Below are positions 61,544-64,000 of a stretch of DNA of 64,000 bases, in pieces (position 1 is the stretch's first letter; each line of letters opens with the position of its first letter). Both the position numbers and the translations under genes were made by a program. Origin of the DNA: Chelonobacter sp050613185 (GTDB lineage Bacteria; Pseudomonadota; Gammaproteobacteria; Enterobacterales; Pasteurellaceae); the NCBI RefSeq assembly GCF_050613185.1, contig NZ_CP192511.1, forward strand, positions 2,542,001 to 2,606,000, written 5' to 3'. Below the pieces are notes generated by a model. It was given only the letters and a program-made list of their open reading frames with translations. It did not search any database and had not been told where the DNA came from.

Positions 61544-61563
61544 AAGGGAGCCTTAGCTCCCTT
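61544..61563 (-). terminator. rplT terminator
   Basis: AAGGGAGC / GCTCCCTT with a 4-base loop; followed on the minus strand by TTTTTG. Confidence 0.88.
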
Positions 61564-61587
61564 CTCGTGTTGCGTTAACTTAATCTA

Positions 61588-61944
61588 TTAAGCTAAAGCA
61601 GATTTTGCTTTTTCAACTAAAGCGCTGAAAGCCACTTTGTCGAACACCGCAATATCGGCAAGGATCTTACGATCGATTTCGACAGACGCTTTTTTCAAGC
61701 CGTTGATGAAACGGCTGTAAGACAATCCGTTTTGACGAGCCGCCGCGTTGATACGCGCGATCCACAATTGACGGAATTGACGTTTGCGTTGGCGACGGTC
61801 ACGGTAAGCATATTGACCTGCTTTGATAACCGCTTGGAAAGCAACGCGATACACGCGTGAACGCGCACCATAATAACCTTTAGCAGCCTTAAGAACTTTC
61901 TTATGACGAGCTCTGGCAACAACACCACGTTTTACACGGGCCAT
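61588..61944 (-). CDS. rplT: 50S ribosomal protein L20
   Basis: 118 aa, strongly basic, with RVKRGVVARARHKKVLKAAK and the RRQRKRQFRQLWIARINAAA segment. In E. coli L20 also represses its operon by binding mRNA. Confidence 0.98.
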   Translation of the reverse strand: MARVKRGVVARARHKKVLKAAKGYYGARSRVYRVAFQAVIKAGQYAYRDRRQRKRQFRQLWIARINAAARQNGLSYSRFINGLKKASVEIDRKILADIAVFDKVAFSALVEKAKSALA

Positions 61945-61984
61945 AGGGATCTCCTTTGATCTATTTTAACTGGAATGAAATGAA

Positions 61985-62182
61985 CTATGCGTACGGCAAG
62001 CAGGCTACCACTAATACTTGGTCGGCTTTCGCAACCATGGATTTGTGGCGTAAATGACGTTTACGTTTAGTCGATTTCTTGGTCAAAATATGACGCAAGT
62101 GAGATTGTTTACGCTTAAAACCGCCGGAAGCCGTTTTTTTGAAACGCTTCGCAGCACCGCGTACTGTTTTAATTTTTGGCAT
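61985..62182 (-). CDS. rpmI: 50S ribosomal protein L35
   Basis: 65 aa; PKIKTVRGAAKRFKKTASGG and KSTKRKRHLRHKSMV are diagnostic. Confidence 0.98.
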   Translation of the reverse strand: MPKIKTVRGAAKRFKKTASGGFKRKQSHLRHILTKKSTKRKRHLRHKSMVAKADQVLVVACLPYA

Positions 62183-62282
62183 AATTGGATTAACTCCGCA
62201 TTGTATTATTAATCAATGTAATCAGGCGAATAAAAACGCGTTTGGCTTGCGCCAACCGCACTTTATTACTTGTCGGCGCTGA

Positions 62283-62822
62283 TTACTTCTTCTTCGGCGC
62301 AAGCACCATCACCATTTGACGGCCTTCCAGTTTTGACGGAGCGGACTCCACCACGGCGATGTCAGCCAGATCGTTTTTCACGCGTTCCAACACATCGGCA
62401 CCGATTTGTTGATGGGCCATTTCACGTCCGCGGAAACGGATTGTGATTTTGGTTTTGTCCCCATCTTCCAGAAAGCGAATCAGGCTGCGTAGTTTTACCT
62501 GATAGTCGCCTTCGTCTGTACCAGGACGGAATTTAATTTCCTTAACCTGAACAACTTTTTGCTTTTTCTTTTGCTCTTTCGCCGTCTTGCTTTTTTCGTA
62601 AAGGAATTTGCCGTAGTTCATGATCCGGCATACCGGTGGTTCTGCATTCGGACTGATTTCAACCAAATCCAAAGCGGCAGCCTCTGCCATCTCTAGTGCC
62701 TGTTGAATACCGACAATCCCAGCCTGTTCACCTTCTGCATCGATCAAGCGAACTTCTTTCACCTTAATCTCGTCATTAATACGATTTGGGCGTTGCGTCT
62801 GAACTCGTTTTACCGCTTTAAT
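62283..62822 (-). CDS. infC: translation initiation factor IF-3 (AUU start)
   Basis: 179 aa. The frame upstream of the first GTG (62762) continues with KAVKRVQTQRPNRINDEIK, the conserved IF-3 N-terminus, back to an ATT codon at 62822 with GAGGA eight bases upstream. ATT is the start used for infC in E. coli, where IF-3 itself discriminates against it (autoregulation). Later motifs: ISPNAEPPVCRIMNYGKFLY, EIKFRPGTDEGDYQVKL and FRGREMAHQQIG. Confidence 0.96.
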   Translation of the reverse strand: MKAVKRVQTQRPNRINDEIKVKEVRLIDAEGEQAGIVGIQQALEMAEAAALDLVEISPNAEPPVCRIMNYGKFLYEKSKTAKEQKKKQKVVQVKEIKFRPGTDEGDYQVKLRSLIRFLEDGDKTKITIRFRGREMAHQQIGADVLERVKNDLADIAVVESAPSKLEGRQMVMVLAPKKK

Positions 62823-62904
62823 AGTTTTCTTCCTCTAATGAATTTAAGACAGCCCTTACAATCACAACCTAATCATGTAACCAAAGAGCAACCGAAATAA
62901 TTTA

Positions 62905-62926
62905 CCGTCTTTTAACCTAAAGACGG
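62905..62926 (-). terminator. hairpin between the XRE gene and infC
   Basis: CCGTCTTT / AAAGACGG with a 6-base loop. The T tract on the minus strand is weak, so this may be a partial terminator or part of the infC leader. Confidence 0.5.
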
Positions 62927-63000
62927 CAAAAAAGTGGCGTAGATTTTAAAGAAAAATCAGGCGATATGCAAGGGAATTTTAAGGATTATATGACTTTCCG

Positions 63001-63336
63001 CTACCCGTTCGCTAAGCTTTCGAGAAATGCGATAAAAGCCGTTTTTTGCGGTAGTGTTAACGCTTGCCAATGGCGATCGATTCTGTCGCTATTCCAATCG
63101 GAATCTAACATACAATCCATAAAAAAATAACTGATCGGCGTGTGTAAGAAATTTGCAATACTCACTAGATGGGAAACATTAATTTTATTTGTCCCTCTTT
63201 CATAGCGTGATAATTGTTGTTGTGAAATATCCAATAATTCCGACAATTTTTCTGCCGAAAAACCGCACTCCTTCCGTTTTTGTTGAATTCGCTTTCCAAT
63301 CAAACGATCAACTTCCGTTGGATCTAATTTTGCCAT
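63001..63336 (-). CDS. XRE-family helix-turn-helix regulator
   Basis: 111 aa. HTH in RIQQKRKECGFSAEKLSELL, then DISQQQLSRYERGTNKINVS. A C-terminal region of about 40 residues (SYFFMDCMLDSDWNSD) may dimerise. It sits between thrS and infC, genes that are normally neighbours, and is AT-rich, suggesting later insertion. Target unknown. Confidence 0.88.
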   Translation of the reverse strand: MAKLDPTEVDRLIGKRIQQKRKECGFSAEKLSELLDISQQQLSRYERGTNKINVSHLVSIANFLHTPISYFFMDCMLDSDWNSDRIDRHWQALTLPQKTAFIAFLESLANG

Positions 63337-63496
63337 TTACTGCTATCCAAATTTATTTTACTCACCTATAGACTATTTTTCATGATTTTTACGCTTGAAT
63401 GAACCTCATTTAGGGTGTAGAATCGATAATAATTACTCTCTTACGGACTTTTTACATATAAATTTTGCAAAATTACTATAGGATAAAAAACCTTTC

Positions 63497-63718
63497 ATGC
63501 AAAAGATCAGGGAAATATTGATTCATTTTCTAACTATTGCACTTTACTTTTCTTATGTAATATTGTGTATTGTTTTTCCTGTTTATGCCGTTGTTAAAGA
63601 TGTCGAAAATGACGAAATTATATGGGCGGTTGTTGATTTGCTGCTTTTTATTCCAATTGGAGCAATTCGCGGACTAATGTATTTTTTCACCTCCTTCATT
63701 CATGGTATATATATGTAA
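63497..63718 (+). CDS. small hydrophobic protein, unknown
   Basis: 73 aa with two membrane segments (ILIHFLTIALYFSYVILCIV and WAVVDLLLFIPIGAIRGLMY). An AGGAT site is eleven bases upstream. Divergent from the XRE gene, so it may be its target or partner. AT-rich. Not recognised. Confidence 0.5.
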   Translation: MQKIREILIHFLTIALYFSYVILCIVFPVYAVVKDVENDEIIWAVVDLLLFIPIGAIRGLMYFFTSFIHGIYM

Positions 63719-63863
63719 ATCGAATCCGCTTGTCTCATGTGATTATAAAAAATACAACGTTTTTTGTGCTGTGATAAATCAAGCACTGCGTATAAAGTGC
63801 GGTGGTTATTGCCATTGGCAGGATGATGGTTGCGCTTTTATAGATGTTATCAATTCAACATAA

Positions 63864-63890
63864 AAAAAGGCAAGCCAAACTTGCCTTTTT
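63864..63890 (-). terminator. thrS terminator (bidirectional)
   Basis: AAAAAGGCAAG / CTTGCCTTTTT, loop CCAAA: an 11-bp perfect stem with A and T tracts on both sides, between thrS and the small membrane gene. Confidence 0.92.
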
Positions 63891-63907
63891 CCATCGAATC
63901 AAAGAAA

Positions 63908-64000
63908 TTATACTTCGCCCAACAATTTCAGTTCACGGCTGTGAACTTGATTTTTCAGCAGTTGGGTGAATTCATCAATGGTGAATGTGCCCAAGTCTTG
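63908..64000 (-). CDS. thrS: threonine--tRNA ligase, C-terminal end (partial)
   Basis: The last 30 codons of a gene continuing beyond the window: DLGTFTIDEFTQLLKNQVHS, then RELKLLGEV and TAA. The DLGT...F...L..E(V)HSR pattern is the end of the ThrS anticodon-binding domain, and position upstream of infC-rpmI-rplT agrees. Confidence 0.85.
   Translation of the reverse strand, partial: QDLGTFTIDEFTQLLKNQVHSRELKLLGEV

Noticed and set aside
1..64000. CRISPR arrays, insertion sequences or transposases
   Set aside because: No regularly spaced repeat array and no transposase-like protein was seen; the frequent 9-10 base repeats are uptake signals scattered without fixed spacing.

Overview
The window is a chromosomal segment of a Pasteurellaceae bacterium. 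The main evidence is the very frequent Haemophilus-type DNA uptake signal sequence (AAGTGCGGT and its complement), found in nearly every core gene and as inverted pairs between genes. Supporting evidence is the tmRNA tag ANDENYALAA, an AUU-started infC, and conserved blocks such as lrp-ftsK-lolA-rarA, pstSCAB-phoU, moaACDE and thrS/infC-rpmI-rplT. I cannot fix the genus from the sequence alone.

Layout. 1-14.2 kb: housekeeping genes: mrcB (PBP1b), a gabD-like dehydrogenase, rarA, lolA, ftsK, lrp, a TehA-type transporter, fabB and mnmC. 14.2-18.9 kb: the phosphate uptake operon pstSCAB-phoU with a near-consensus Pho box. 19.07-19.43 kb: ssrA (tmRNA). 19.5-35.6 kb: a roughly 16 kb mobile island next to the 3' end of ssrA. 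35.65-39.1 kb: moaACDE behind a Moco-type RNA leader, then a YvcK/CofD-family gene. 39.3-42.2 kb: a four-gene polar amino-acid (probably cysteine) ABC transporter. 42.3-43.4 kb: sohB. 43.45-51.9 kb: a complete trp operon (trpE, G, tautomerase-like gene, D, GST-like gene, CF, B, A, then a Nif3-family gene) with a TrpR operator and no attenuator. 52-56.1 kb: yqjD/E/K-like genes, fabI and rnb. 56.2-58.8 kb: a malolactic-type enzyme with an AEC-family (malate permease-like) transporter. 59-61.4 kb: grxD and a lemA-TPM-TPM operon. 61.6-64 kb: rplT, rpmI and infC, separated from the end of thrS by two accessory genes.

The centrepiece is the island. It encodes a P4-type integrase and a complete HK97-type head and packaging set: major capsid protein, prohead protease, portal, two head-tail connectors, HNH nuclease, TerS, TerL, and gpU-like and gp10-like tail-completion proteins. 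It then carries a short accessory slot, AlpA, a small ribbon-helix-helix regulator missed by length-filtered gene calling, a C4/Ash/Icd-like immunity leader and a P4-type SF3 helicase. There are no tail tube, tape-measure, baseplate or lysis genes. This is the architecture of a capsid-forming phage-inducible chromosomal island (cf-PICI): a satellite that makes and fills its own head and needs only a helper's tails. The control region has features worth testing: three AAGCAACTT boxes exactly 21 bp apart before alpA, a C4-like antisense RNA leader, an intrinsic terminator inside the Ash/Icd reading frame, and a G/C-rich 206-bp gap before terS that may hold cos.
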